Of a stretch of DNA of 64,000 nucleotides, positions 43,169-52,756 are shown piece after piece (within the stretch, counting starts at the first letter, position 1; each line of letters begins with the position of its first letter). The stretch spans positions 2,356,001 to 2,420,000 of the forward strand of contig JACKHF010000001.1 in assembly GCA_020639155.1 (NCBI GenBank), given 5' to 3'. Made by a program: the position numbers and the translations under genes. Source of the DNA: Phycisphaeraceae bacterium (lineage in GTDB: Bacteria; Planctomycetota; Phycisphaerae; Phycisphaerales; UBA1924). The notes beneath the pieces are model-generated. The model did no database searches. It was not told the DNA's origin and saw nothing but the letters and a program-made list of their open reading frames with translations.

Positions 43169-44602
43169 ATGCCATCGCTGATCGTGCTGCTTGCGATAGC
43201 ACCCGTGCTGATCGGCATTGAGCCACCAGATTCCGTGTTCGGATACCAGCCTGCTGCGGTTGCGTGGTGGATGGTGCTTGGTGGGAGTGTGTGTGTGACG
43301 CTCGTCACAGGTGTGTTGCTTGCGCGATGGACTCAGGCTCTGCATCACACAGGACAGGCGAAGTACGCCATGCGCGCCGACAGGTTCTCGCACGTGGCGC
43401 AGATTGCACTCCTGGCATTGCACGTTGCGGCGTGCCTGCTTCTCGGGTGGCCGGAGATTGTTGGTGCGGCTCTTGGCAAACCAACCGGTCTGACTCGCCT
43501 CGCATCTCTGGTGCCCTACTTTGGATGCCTTGTCACACTCTGGTGGTTTGTGTCGGGGATCCAGAGACGTGTTATTGAGATGTCATTGATCTCGCGCCTT
43601 GACCGGGGAGAGCCAATCGCATCGCTTCCCTCAAGATTGGCACTGACATGGGATCGTGTACGATCGCAACTGGTTGTGACGCTGGGCCCGATCATTGTTG
43701 CGTACGTGCTCTTGCGACTTGCTGACGGGTATGTGGGAGTACAGGTTGCTCTCTTTGCATTTATTGTGCTTCTCAGTCCGATGCTCATCACGAAACTTCT
43801 ACCAACCGTGCCGTTACCGGCGGGACAACTGCGCACGATGATCGAGATGCTGGCACAATCTCAACGGGTTCGTGTGAGATCGGTTCGCATATGGAATACG
43901 CGCGGTGTTATGGCAAATGCCGCCGTGGTGGGGGTGTTGCCACCGTTCAGGTGTGTGCTGTTGTCCGATGCTGTTCTCAACTTCATGCGTGAAAAGCACA
44001 TTGCCGCGATTATCCTGCACGAGTGTGCTCATATTCGCAAGTGGCATCCATTGTGGTATCTGTTCTCACTGTTGTCTGTCTCGTGGATTGGCGCGTGGGT
44101 GTTCGACTCTGCCAATACCTTGCTGCACAACTCGGAGAGGATCGCCGCGTACTTGCATCTCCTGCCGGAATGGTGGATCTTTGTTCCGTATGCGATGCTC
44201 ATTGTGTTGACATTCGGATTTGTCAGTCGAACTTTCGAGCGGGAGGCTGACGCGCTGGCTGTTGACGCACTTACAAAGACCCCGTTTGTTGCTGAACCGG
44301 ATCCGGAGGATGCTCGCACGCCGCGCGAGCGTGCCATCAGCATCATGAAAGCGACGCTCCTCCGGACGTCACAGATCAATGGGGTCTCCCCGGATCGACG
44401 CAGTTTTACCCACGGTTCTATTGTCAAGCGTGGAATTTGGCTCAACAAGCTGAAAAATGCCGACATTGGAAAAGGGAAAGCGTTCACCAACGCAAGACTG
44501 CTGCGGTTGGGAGTTCTGATGCTCATGATCTGTGCTGGGTTGATACTTGTACTGGATCATCAAGCGTGGCTCGAGTTGCAGCAGGCATTTACTGAACAAT
44601 AA
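43169..44602 (+). CDS. M48-type membrane zinc metallopeptidase
   Basis: The 477-residue protein has several N-terminal membrane helices, the zinc motif HECAH (284-288, in ILHECAHIRKWHP) with a following helix, and the downstream third ligand in FEREADALAVD (356-366). This is the layout of Ste24/HtpX-like and BlaR1-like M48/M56 peptidases. Substrates of this group include membrane proteins and signalling peptides. The C-terminal end has one more helix (GVLMLMICAGLILVL). It is in line with the upstream lipoprotein and dapF. Confidence 0.82.
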   Translation: MPSLIVLLAIAPVLIGIEPPDSVFGYQPAAVAWWMVLGGSVCVTLVTGVLLARWTQALHHTGQAKYAMRADRFSHVAQIALLALHVAACLLLGWPEIVGAALGKPTGLTRLASLVPYFGCLVTLWWFVSGIQRRVIEMSLISRLDRGEPIASLPSRLALTWDRVRSQLVVTLGPIIVAYVLLRLADGYVGVQVALFAFIVLLSPMLITKLLPTVPLPAGQLRTMIEMLAQSQRVRVRSVRIWNTRGVMANAAVVGVLPPFRCVLLSDAVLNFMREKHIAAIILHECAHIRKWHPLWYLFSLLSVSWIGAWVFDSANTLLHNSERIAAYLHLLPEWWIFVPYAMLIVLTFGFVSRTFEREADALAVDALTKTPFVAEPDPEDARTPRERAISIMKATLLRTSQINGVSPDRRSFTHGSIVKRGIWLNKLKNADIGKGKAFTNARLLRLGVLMLMICAGLILVLDHQAWLELQQAFTEQ

Positions 44603-44619
44603 CACTGGCAGGGTGTGAG

Positions 44620-45579
44620 ATGCACAAGCAGAATCGGATCGACTATGTCAAGATGCACGGGATTGGGAATGACTACGTGTTCGTCAGCGCTCTGGATGCG
44701 CCACTCCCAATCAACCTGAATGCGTTTGGCACACTTGCCCGCTCGATGTCCGATCGGCACCGGGGTGTTGGATCGGACGGTTTGATTCTTATTTCAAAGC
44801 CCGAGAGCAACCTTGCCCATGTGCGCATGCAGATATGGAATGCTGATGGCTCGAGCGCAGAGTTCTGTGGCAATGGTCTTCGCTGTGTTGCGCGGTTGTG
44901 TCGCGAACGCTTTGGCATTCACGACGAAGTGCTCCGCATTGATACTGGTGCGGGCGTGCTTGGTGTAAGGACAGTTTCATCGGAGCAGGATGCACCGTTT
45001 GTTGCGTGTGTTGATATAGGAACTCCGCGATTCGGCACGGACGCTTTCTTGATCGACAAGTCGCATGTTGATGCAGTTGAAGGGTTCCAACTGCGACTGC
45101 GGAGTGTCGGCGCGATATCGAACATCGTGTGTGTGCCAGTGTCGGTCGGGAATCCGCATGTGGTGCTCCTTGTCGATGATCTTGATCAGGTGCATGCAAA
45201 GCCGTTCGAGTGGATCGGTCCGCTCGTCGAGATCCATCCGGCCTTTCCCGAGCACGTGAATGTCCATGCTGTCAAGGTGGTAAGTCGCTCGCATCTCAGG
45301 ATGCAGAGCTGGGAACGTGGTGTTGGCCTGACACGATCGTGTGGGTCGGGTGCATGTGCAGCTGTTGTCGCGGCACGCATTCTTGAAATGTGCGACACCG
45401 ACGTGTGTGTTGAGCTTCCAGGCGGTAAACTCAGTGTTTCCTGGGATAACCTGCATCCTCAATCGCATATGACGATGACCGGAGGTGCAACATACATCTG
45501 TGCAGGGCACGTCTATGTCCTGCCATCAGGCGAGCTTGTAGATGCGTACCCGTCTCAGGCGGCTTTCTTGCCGCTGTAG
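44620..45579 (+). CDS. dapF: Diaminopimelate epimerase
   Basis: DapF interconverts LL- and meso-diaminopimelate for lysine and peptidoglycan synthesis. The 319-residue protein has KMHGIGNDYV, the first active-site block SSAEFCGNGLRC (Cys83) and the second TRSCGSGACA (Cys241), giving the two-cysteine mechanism. It is longer than E. coli DapF (274) through an internal insertion and tail. It is 17 bases behind the M48 gene, and its 3' end overlaps the convergent HDOD gene by 25 bases. Confidence 0.95.
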   Translation: MHKQNRIDYVKMHGIGNDYVFVSALDAPLPINLNAFGTLARSMSDRHRGVGSDGLILISKPESNLAHVRMQIWNADGSSAEFCGNGLRCVARLCRERFGIHDEVLRIDTGAGVLGVRTVSSEQDAPFVACVDIGTPRFGTDAFLIDKSHVDAVEGFQLRLRSVGAISNIVCVPVSVGNPHVVLLVDDLDQVHAKPFEWIGPLVEIHPAFPEHVNVHAVKVVSRSHLRMQSWERGVGLTRSCGSGACAAVVAARILEMCDTDVCVELPGGKLSVSWDNLHPQSHMTMTGGATYICAGHVYVLPSGELVDAYPSQAAFLPL

Positions 45580-47066
45580 AAGCGCACTCGGTTTCCACCC
45601 TCTGTCCGTGAGTTGTGGATCGCTTTCAGCGCTGCGATACGAAGAGTTTCGGGTGCCTTGAAGATACTGAACGAGTCAGACTCCATGTTGACGCCGCCGA
45701 TGCTGACAGTCGCGCGAATGGGATCATCCGACGGTGCAATCTTCCAGTGAAGGCTGGCTCGTGAGAGTTCCTTGCAGAACTCCTTGGCAGTGGCTTGCAC
45801 ATCGTTGCTCGGGACACCGACCACAATCACACCAAATGTATCACTTGCCCATCGACAGAGCGCACCACCAAACGTTTCAAAGTGTCGGCGGAGCATTGCA
45901 GCTGTCGACACCAGCACCTCATCCGCCGCGTCGATGCCACGCTCCTTCATAATCGTTGCATACTGATCGATGTGAACGAGCAGTAAGCTTGCGCACTCAT
46001 CATTATCGATCGCTGTTTTATGGCTGTGCTGGATGACACTCTCGAATGCACTCTTTGTCATCAGCCCCGTCAATGGATCGAGCCTATCAGCGCCGATGAC
46101 AAGGCCTGCAAACTCAACCCTTGCATCCGTCTTGGTTGCTTCGGTTGTTGCAAGTTCTGCGATCTGCTTACGAGCTTTTTCAAGAATGACTTCCGGATCT
46201 GTGGTCTCACCGAGTGAGATGCTAAAGATGGAAGCAAGTTCTTTTACTGTTCGCTGCAACTCGGTTAGTATTACGTCTGCGCGCGCTGGTTCAATACGGA
46301 ACCACGACTGCAAGCGATCATAAAAACGCTTTGTTGCTGGCGCAGGGTTTTCTACGGTCAGGATTTCTGTTGCGATGTTGCCAAGAGCAACCGCCTTTGC
46401 CAGATTTGCCCACTCCACAGGAGCTGCTGACGGGCGTTCGTGGTACCGCACAGCCATCGCAAGTTCTTCGGGGAGCTTCCATCGACTGGCGAGGAGCGAG
46501 CCAACATCGGGATGCTGGATCTCAAGCTGCTCAAGTTCGAGTTTGAGAAGCCTTGCGTGGTTTCCTTCCGCATCCTTCAGCAGTGGCGAATACTTCTCGG
46601 GGAGTGCGCGGAAGAGTGCAACAGAACCAATGTCCTGCAGCAGGCCCGCGACAAATGCCTCGTCCCGATCGCCATCAATTTCACCGACTTCAAAGAGGAG
46701 CTTTGCAGCAACTCCGGAGTACAGCCCACGACGCCAGTGTGACTGGTAATCGAAGATACTTCCCTTTTCACCCTTGCCCACGCTTTCAACGAGCGAGAAG
46801 CCCAGTACAAGGCTCTTGACTGGCGAGAGACCGAGGAGCACAAGCGCTTTCTGAATCGAGCCGCACTTCGTTGTTAATCCGTAAAAACTTGAGTTGACAG
46901 TGCGCAGGATCTTCGCTGTTAATCCCTGATCATTCTGAATCAGTTGCGCAAGCTCGGTCAATGACACATCTGGATTCTGTGTCATTTCAAGCACGCGTGC
47001 AGCGACTGCCGGTAGTGACGGCAGCGAAGGGCACGCGAGAACTTCTTCGAGCAGTGCAGTATCCAC
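45555..47066 (-). CDS. HDOD-domain protein with C-terminal degenerate GGDEF domain
   Basis: The 503-residue protein starts with an HDOD domain (LPSLPAVAARVLEMTQNPDVSL, LVNSSFYGL-like VNSSFYGLTTKCGSIQKAL, AFVAGLLQDIG). A helical linker follows, then a diguanylate-cyclase fold (DRLDPLTGLMTKSAFESVIQ ... RATVSIGGV). The active-site loop that should read GGDEF is ASDTF at 407-411, so cyclase activity is unlikely. Such proteins link signals to motility or development in bacteria. The start is GTG 47066. The gene overlaps the end of dapF. Confidence 0.85.
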   Translation of the reverse strand: MDTALLEEVLACPSLPSLPAVAARVLEMTQNPDVSLTELAQLIQNDQGLTAKILRTVNSSFYGLTTKCGSIQKALVLLGLSPVKSLVLGFSLVESVGKGEKGSIFDYQSHWRRGLYSGVAAKLLFEVGEIDGDRDEAFVAGLLQDIGSVALFRALPEKYSPLLKDAEGNHARLLKLELEQLEIQHPDVGSLLASRWKLPEELAMAVRYHERPSAAPVEWANLAKAVALGNIATEILTVENPAPATKRFYDRLQSWFRIEPARADVILTELQRTVKELASIFSISLGETTDPEVILEKARKQIAELATTEATKTDARVEFAGLVIGADRLDPLTGLMTKSAFESVIQHSHKTAIDNDECASLLLVHIDQYATIMKERGIDAADEVLVSTAAMLRRHFETFGGALCRWASDTFGVIVVGVPSNDVQATAKEFCKELSRASLHWKIAPSDDPIRATVSIGGVNMESDSFSIFKAPETLRIAALKAIHNSRTEGGNRVRFYSGKKAA

Positions 47067-47230
47067 CAGAACCCCACTCCATGAGTGACCGTGTGCAGTC
47101 CGTTACACACAACTTTGTGGAATAATCCGATGAGTGAGACTTCCCACACCGTCTTCCTCGGCCAGAAACGCGTTTGAGTTCAACAGGCACACAAGTTTCA
47201 CGAACTTCCGGGGAGTTTCCATCATGTGAG

Positions 47231-48025
47231 TCAGAGGAGAGTTTGTCTGGCACTGACCAGTTCGAATCCAATCAAATACTGAATATATGACAGCAGTAGC
47301 TTCAAAGCTCGCTGAAAAGACGGAGTTAGATCGTTCCTTGTCGCTTCATTAGGTGACGCAAATATTGCGCCATCATTTCCGGTGGTTTTGGGACCGCGCA
47401 GTCTTTGGAGTATTGATACCGTCTCTCCACGTACTCGCCATATGGGGTTCCGCTGATCAAAGGCGGATGCGGAGTCGGGACCCGGATCGGTGGTTAAACC
47501 ACCAAGATTTGGTGCAAACCCATATCGATCCGCTCGATCCAACTCTGCTCCAGTTTGAACATCATGGATCAACTCCAACTCGTAACCGCAGTCACACAAT
47601 GTGGTCCAGACAAAGCAGAGAAGCGAAGCACTCGTATTCCTGGTCGAGTCGAGAGACGACAGCAGCAAGACGAGTGCGTCATAGACACTCGGATGTGGAT
47701 CCTGCTCCGAGAGCATGCGCGCAGCAATCTCGCCTGCAATCTGTGCGTGCTGCCATGACGCGAGTGAGGTCCGAAGATGGAGCATTGGTTGACGAAGTTC
47801 CCACACTGTGAGAAGAGCCAGAGCACCGTCCGGCTTCAGGATAGCCTGCATTGCGCCAACGGTGAGCACTTCAAGTCCGCCGGAGAAAGAGGCCTTTGGT
47901 CTGCGTGATCCCTTCGCAAGCACACGTACCAGACCATGTCCGCGCGACAGCAGCAGCGCGGTCTGGCTGGTTTCTGACCATTCCCAATGTCGCAGGCAAA
48001 CCGCCTCGTCATGAATCGGTGGCAT
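47231..48025 (-). CDS. recO: DNA repair protein RecO
   Basis: RecO promotes RecA loading on SSB-coated DNA with RecR. The 264-residue protein shows the N-terminal OB-fold (DEAVCLRHWEWSETSQTALLLSRGHGLVRVLAKGSRRPKA, pieces of which match the E-x-S... L-T...G-KG pattern), then LTVWELRQP and a helical C-terminal part. The usual zinc-binding CxxC pairs of the C-terminal domain are missing; only LCDCGYELEL remains near the normal position. Divergence is high but order and length fit. Confidence 0.8.
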   Translation of the reverse strand: MPPIHDEAVCLRHWEWSETSQTALLLSRGHGLVRVLAKGSRRPKASFSGGLEVLTVGAMQAILKPDGALALLTVWELRQPMLHLRTSLASWQHAQIAGEIAARMLSEQDPHPSVYDALVLLLSSLDSTRNTSASLLCFVWTTLCDCGYELELIHDVQTGAELDRADRYGFAPNLGGLTTDPGPDSASAFDQRNPIWRVRGETVSILQRLRGPKTTGNDGAIFASPNEATRNDLTPSFQRALKLLLSYIQYLIGFELVSARQTLL

Positions 48026-48072
48026 GAATCAGAGCGTAGAGCCTCTGTGTCTGGCTGGCGTACCCTGTCTCC

Positions 48073-48483
48073 ATGCACTTCAATCTTGTGGATCGAGTCA
48101 TCGAACTGACCCCCGACAGCATTGTGACGCACAAGTGTGTCTCAAATGCTGAGGAGTACCTGCAGGATCACTTTCCCGGGTTTCCTGTCCTGCCGGGTGT
48201 GTTGATGCTTGAGGCGATGGTACAGGCTGCAAGGCGTTGGTATGGGTCTCGGTTTCCAGAGGCCGATCGGGTTGTGCTGGGAAGTGTCCGGGCCTTGAAA
48301 TATGGCACGCTTGTACGCCCCGGATGTGTTATTCGGGTCGAAGTGCAGTCACAATCGACATCAGCTGACAGTATCAGCGAGTTTAAGGGGAAGGTGATTG
48401 TGAGTGAGACGGGCGCTGTGGCGGCTTCTGGTCGATTCTCGCTTCGACCAATGAAACCCTGTGTTTCAGCCGCCCTGTCTTGA
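48073..48483 (+). CDS. FabZ/FabA-like 3-hydroxyacyl-ACP dehydratase
   Basis: This 136-residue hot-dog-fold protein has the FabZ active-site block DHFPGFPVLPGVLMLEAMVQ, with the catalytic His33 and Glu47. FabZ dehydrates 3-hydroxyacyl-ACP in fatty acid elongation. It is followed by an acyl carrier protein and a second dehydratase-like gene on the same strand, so the three probably form a module for a special acyl chain. It starts 47 bases from the divergent recO. Confidence 0.85.
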   Translation: MHFNLVDRVIELTPDSIVTHKCVSNAEEYLQDHFPGFPVLPGVLMLEAMVQAARRWYGSRFPEADRVVLGSVRALKYGTLVRPGCVIRVEVQSQSTSADSISEFKGKVIVSETGAVAASGRFSLRPMKPCVSAALS

Positions 48484-48606
48484 AGAAACCATCTGGGTCA
48501 CGACAACCGTGCAATCGCATCCTAAACTGTCAACGAGAGCACCGTATCCGGTGTGCTTGATCACGATACGCGCAGATCTGTGAATACGCGTGCTGGAGCC
48601 CGATGC

Positions 48607-48996
48607 ATGACACGAGACGAAATCTTTGATAAGGTAAAGGAACTGCTGGTTGATGCACTCGCAGTGGATGATGAAGAGGTCGAGCCCAGCGCGTCGCTGA
48701 CCCGCGACCTCGGCGCAGAATCCATCGACTTTCTTGATATTGGTTTCAAACTTCAGCAGACGTTCGGGTTTGAAATTGCATCAGGAGAGTTGTTCCCGGA
48801 CAACGTCACACAGGATCCCGAGTTTGTCAAGGACGGTAAGGTCACCGAGAAAGGGATGGCCTCGCTGAAAAATCGCATGCCGCACGCCGACTTTTCGGAG
48901 CTTGAGGGTGATCCCCGCGTTGACAGGGTTGCGGAGATCTTTACAGTGAACTCCGTTGTGAACTTTGTCCAGCAGAAACTGGCAGCGGTGTCATAA
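48607..48996 (+). CDS. Acyl carrier protein, long form
   Basis: The 129-residue protein has the normal ACP start (DEIFDKVKELLVDALAVDDEEV), the phosphopantetheine site DLGAESIDFLDI (Ser39, in place of the usual DSL) and a C-terminal helix (SVVNFVQQKLA). Between them is an insertion of about 40 residues (DNVTQDPEFVKDGKVTEKG) that ordinary 80-residue ACPs lack. The start is ATG 48607. It lies between two dehydratase-like genes and probably carries their substrate. Confidence 0.88.
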   Translation: MTRDEIFDKVKELLVDALAVDDEEVEPSASLTRDLGAESIDFLDIGFKLQQTFGFEIASGELFPDNVTQDPEFVKDGKVTEKGMASLKNRMPHADFSELEGDPRVDRVAEIFTVNSVVNFVQQKLAAVS

Positions 48997-48997
48997 C

Positions 48998-49516
48998 GTG
49001 CGATGGATGTGGATCGACAGGATCATTGAACTGGATCCGGGCAAGCGCATTGTCACGATCAAGAATGTCTCGCTTGCGGAGGAACATCTGCACGATCATT
49101 TTTCTTCGACGGAACGTCAGGCTGCGTTTCCGGTGATGCCTGCATCACTCATTGTGGAGGGCATGGCACAAACCGCCGGGATTCTTGTCGGCCACATGAG
49201 CGCATTCAAAGAGAAGGTCGTACTTGCAAAGGTCAGCAAAGCAGATCTTGCGTATGACGTTGTGCCCGGGCAGACAATCACCTATACAGCACAGATACTG
49301 CAGGCTGGTATGGCAGGAGTCTCAACAACCGGCACCGTTGCACTACGGGATTCTGGTTCGACTGAAGCAGGCCAACAGATAGGCACGGTTGATCTCGTGT
49401 TCAGCCACCTCGATAAGAACATGGCTGGCGAACAGTTTCCTGAGCACAACTTTGTGTTTGGCGAGAGCTTTCAGACGATCCTCGCGACAGCCGGCATCTC
49501 GTTTGATTTGAGATAA
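48998..49516 (+). CDS. Second hot-dog-fold dehydratase-like protein
   Basis: The 172-residue protein resembles FabZ/FabA: WIDRIIELDPGKRIVTIKNVS, HDHFSS, a short insertion (STERQAA), FPVMPASLIVEGMAQTAGIL. His34 and Glu54 occupy the catalytic positions, but the usual HFPGxPxxPG loop is interrupted by about eight residues. The start is GTG 48998, one base after the ACP stop codon; ATG 49007 is the alternative. It is probably a partner of the first dehydratase in one acyl pathway. Confidence 0.8.
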   Translation: MRWMWIDRIIELDPGKRIVTIKNVSLAEEHLHDHFSSTERQAAFPVMPASLIVEGMAQTAGILVGHMSAFKEKVVLAKVSKADLAYDVVPGQTITYTAQILQAGMAGVSTTGTVALRDSGSTEAGQQIGTVDLVFSHLDKNMAGEQFPEHNFVFGESFQTILATAGISFDLR

Positions 49517-49527
49517 CTCGCGATGGT

Positions 49528-52500
49528 TCAGCCGCCAAAGCGTGTGTCCTGCTGATATCTGTCATTGCTTCCAAGACCTCGGACTCGCAGCACCCGACTG
49601 TCAAATCCAGTCGGAACGATCGAGAAGAGGATACCTGTCTCGTCCGTGATGTTGTTGACAGCAAATCCGAACCCGAGTTCTGCACTCTGGAACTTGCGGA
49701 CAAGCTCGGTAGAGATGCGCTGGAAGTCGCCGCGATCGGTGTCGTACGTAAGCCCGGTACGCATTGAGTACTTCTCGGTGAGGCGGTATCGCGAGTCGAG
49801 ATTCAGGAACGTGGCATCCTCTGCATTCACGAATCGCATTTCTGCGAGCATACTGAAGTAATCGCCGTGCGACACAGCGAATCCTGCGGCTGTTGTCGCC
49901 GCTTGGCTGTTGTCGAACGAATACGTTGTATCAAAGACAAAGCTTGTTGCATCGGTCAGTTGCCATGCCGCATCAAACCGGCCGAAATCACCGAGCATGC
50001 CAAGTTCGGGTCTGAAATCAAAGTACCGTCCGACAGTCGACTGATTCACGTCACTATCGTCAGACGTCAACGTAATGTCAGCATTCACCTTGAGCAGATC
50101 GACAGTCCGCCATCTTCCAGGTCCACCTCGTTGGGTCTGAATCGTTTGGTTGATACCGAAGTTGACAATGGTGCCATCTGCCAGACGCTCCACCTCGTGG
50201 TCGTACACAGGAAGGCTTGACTGATCGATATTTGTACCGGCAATCATGACCTGCAGACTGGGTTCGACAATGTGCCGCAGTCTGTAGATGTCCAGGACCG
50301 ATGAGGTGAACGAGTTGTTCACACGAGTAAATGCGGTTGCAAGTCTGAAACCGATGCCACCCCAGAAGCGAGTGCGTTCTGTTTCATTCGGATCAACGCC
50401 GATGAACGCATCGTCATATGCGGTGAGTCTGCCTGCAATGAACGGAATGAAGGAGGCAAACTGATTGCCCAGATCAAGCGAGACCTCGTGCCTTGTGTCA
50501 AAGCGTGTGACGTAGGCTTCCTTGAATCCCTGTGACCTTAACCCGTCCCCCGGACTCTGGTTTGCGTTCACACCGAGTGCACGCTGTGCTGCAACATTAC
50601 CCGCGTACCCAAGCTCGCTTGCAGGAACTTCGGTCATGTTGAGACCGATTTCCCCAACACGATACGAAGATGTGTACGTGAGCCATGAGTTGTCGTAGAG
50701 CCACGAGAGGGTGTCGCCAACCCGATCGTACCGGAACTCGGGCATGGTTGTTGTTGTGGCGCCAGCAGACTGCAGGATGTACTGGTTTGGTGTGAAATCG
50801 TTGAATGAACCGCTGATGTTTGCGCTGAACCGCGTCTGCTGGTCGATTCGTTCCAGCGTGAGTCTGTTTGCAAACTCGCGTCGCGTGCGGGCCCACGAAT
50901 CGAAGAGCGCATCGATCACAGTTGGGTCTGACAGAAAGTTCATCTCCATCCAGAGCGACCACTCCTCGTTGAGCTGATGCATGTGCTCAAGCATGTACAC
51001 GCCGCGAAGATCGCCATCGTTTGAGATACGTCTGCCGGATGCGAGTTGGTCCTTTCCCTGATCGCTGAACAACGTGTACGCAAACCCGCTGCCTCTGCCA
51101 ATGTCGGTGCGCCAGTCCGCATCCAGACCGAGTGCGAACCCTCGCTGGAAGTATCCGTCAACAAGCAAATCTGCGTTCACACCGTCGGGCAGTTGCATGC
51201 CCGTAAGCCCCGGCAGATCCCAAGCGGTCTTAATTGCGCTGCCCGAGCCAGATGAGTTTTCAAAGGCGAGTTGGCGAAGCGGGATATCACGAGGATCGCC
51301 AACATATCGCGGCACATACATGAATGGAATGGATCCAAGTTTCAGTTTGACGTTGCGTGCGTCTGTGACGGTTCTTGTGCGACCCGTTTCCGGATTGGGG
51401 GTTCTTGTAACGGTGACGCTGCTCGCTGCAAGCGACAGCATGGGCTCACGAAATCCTGTGTTGGTGAGTGTGACGTTCTCCGCTGCAAACCGGTTGGCTG
51501 CTTCACGCCGGATGACATCGGCACGCAGGTTGATCGGCACACCACGCTCATCGTCAACTGCCCAGTACACCGCATCAATCAGTAGCGATCTATCCCGCTG
51601 CAGGTCGTAGTAGACCTTTGGAGCGCGGAACCGCGACTTTCGACCATCATCGTCCTGCGTATCTGCGATGACATCACCCTCAAGGTAGATTCCTGTCACC
51701 TCTTTCATCGCTAGGTTCGACGAGCCGGAGCCGAGCGATGCAAGATCTGCAAGCGTGCCGGGTGTCATGAACAGCACCGCACGCTGCGCGGACAAGCTGA
51801 CAGTTGAGTTCTTTTTAAGATCTGTGTACTGCAGGTATAAACCATCTGAGATGACCGCAACCCGTTCATCGGCGCCGCCGCGCAGCTCGACGTTGCCCGC
51901 CTGAACGCTGACAATCGAATCCTGCGGCAGAATCGGATCGTCCACGTATGAGGGCTGGAGAGCATCCGCAATCTCTTTGATCGGGATCTCGTCCGTGTGG
52001 CGGTACTCCGGCGACATTGGCATGCCAGTGCGATCAAGCCCCGGCGGCAGCGGGTCATTGACATACTCCGGAAGTTCATTCGAGAGAATGCTCCGAAGGT
52101 AGCTCGCAAGTGCGCGCTCAGATTCACGGACGAATGCGAGTGTGCGCACGTCTTCGGGTTGTCCGGTTTCGCGCAATCCCACACGCAGCTTGACAGGTTC
52201 TGGTGCGAGAACCACAGCCTCGATTGGCAGCCTGTCAGCTGTGACGGCAACGTCCGCGCTTGCACGGGGTGTGCGCACACGATCAAGATAGCAGAAGACC
52301 TGATACCTCGTCACTTCGCTAGAGGTTTCGATAGGTTGCAGCCAGAGGCTCGCACGCTCGGCGTCAAACAGATACGAGCCGATCTCGATCTTCACGTCGC
52401 GGACGAGCGTGATGCGATGAACGGTGCCGCCACCAATGGGGTCCGGCTCGTTCCAGACATGCGCAGTCTGTGCGCTGAGGGCGATGATGCCCCGAATCTC

Positions 52501-52665
52501 AGATGCGGGCAGGAGAATGCCCTGGAAACTCGTGCCGGTGATAGACGCAGGGTCGATGACAAGAGAGGGGGTGGCATTCTGCGCATGCGAGTTCGCTGAT
52601 GCGAGGCATAGGGAGGCTAGTGCTGTCAGGATGGGCACTCTCACTGCATGGCTTAGGGCTGTCAT
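49528..52665 (-). CDS. lptD: LPS-assembly protein LptD (outer-membrane beta-barrel)
   Basis: LptD inserts LPS into the outer leaflet of the outer membrane with LptE. The 1045-residue protein has a signal peptide (ending ANSHAQ) and a long OstA-type N-terminal region (FRAPKVYYDLQRDRSLLIDAVYW and FAAENVTLTNTGFREPMLSL). A C-terminal beta-barrel contains the family block (LGSIPFMYVPRYVGD) and many alternating aromatic strands, with final WGGIGFRLATAF-like segments. The N-terminal soluble part is longer than in E. coli LptD (784). It converges on the second dehydratase gene and is divergent from metF. Confidence 0.88.
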   Translation of the reverse strand: MTALSHAVRVPILTALASLCLASANSHAQNATPSLVIDPASITGTSFQGILLPASEIRGIIALSAQTAHVWNEPDPIGGGTVHRITLVRDVKIEIGSYLFDAERASLWLQPIETSSEVTRYQVFCYLDRVRTPRASADVAVTADRLPIEAVVLAPEPVKLRVGLRETGQPEDVRTLAFVRESERALASYLRSILSNELPEYVNDPLPPGLDRTGMPMSPEYRHTDEIPIKEIADALQPSYVDDPILPQDSIVSVQAGNVELRGGADERVAVISDGLYLQYTDLKKNSTVSLSAQRAVLFMTPGTLADLASLGSGSSNLAMKEVTGIYLEGDVIADTQDDDGRKSRFRAPKVYYDLQRDRSLLIDAVYWAVDDERGVPINLRADVIRREAANRFAAENVTLTNTGFREPMLSLAASSVTVTRTPNPETGRTRTVTDARNVKLKLGSIPFMYVPRYVGDPRDIPLRQLAFENSSGSGSAIKTAWDLPGLTGMQLPDGVNADLLVDGYFQRGFALGLDADWRTDIGRGSGFAYTLFSDQGKDQLASGRRISNDGDLRGVYMLEHMHQLNEEWSLWMEMNFLSDPTVIDALFDSWARTRREFANRLTLERIDQQTRFSANISGSFNDFTPNQYILQSAGATTTTMPEFRYDRVGDTLSWLYDNSWLTYTSSYRVGEIGLNMTEVPASELGYAGNVAAQRALGVNANQSPGDGLRSQGFKEAYVTRFDTRHEVSLDLGNQFASFIPFIAGRLTAYDDAFIGVDPNETERTRFWGGIGFRLATAFTRVNNSFTSSVLDIYRLRHIVEPSLQVMIAGTNIDQSSLPVYDHEVERLADGTIVNFGINQTIQTQRGGPGRWRTVDLLKVNADITLTSDDSDVNQSTVGRYFDFRPELGMLGDFGRFDAAWQLTDATSFVFDTTYSFDNSQAATTAAGFAVSHGDYFSMLAEMRFVNAEDATFLNLDSRYRLTEKYSMRTGLTYDTDRGDFQRISTELVRKFQSAELGFGFAVNNITDETGILFSIVPTGFDSRVLRVRGLGSNDRYQQDTRFGG

Positions 52666-52756
52666 GCCGATGGTTCTCCGTGGCTGCTGTCCTCGCGGGG
52701 CCTATGGCTCTACGCTTTACAGCACTACGAGGGTATTCACGAACAGGGACCGATAT

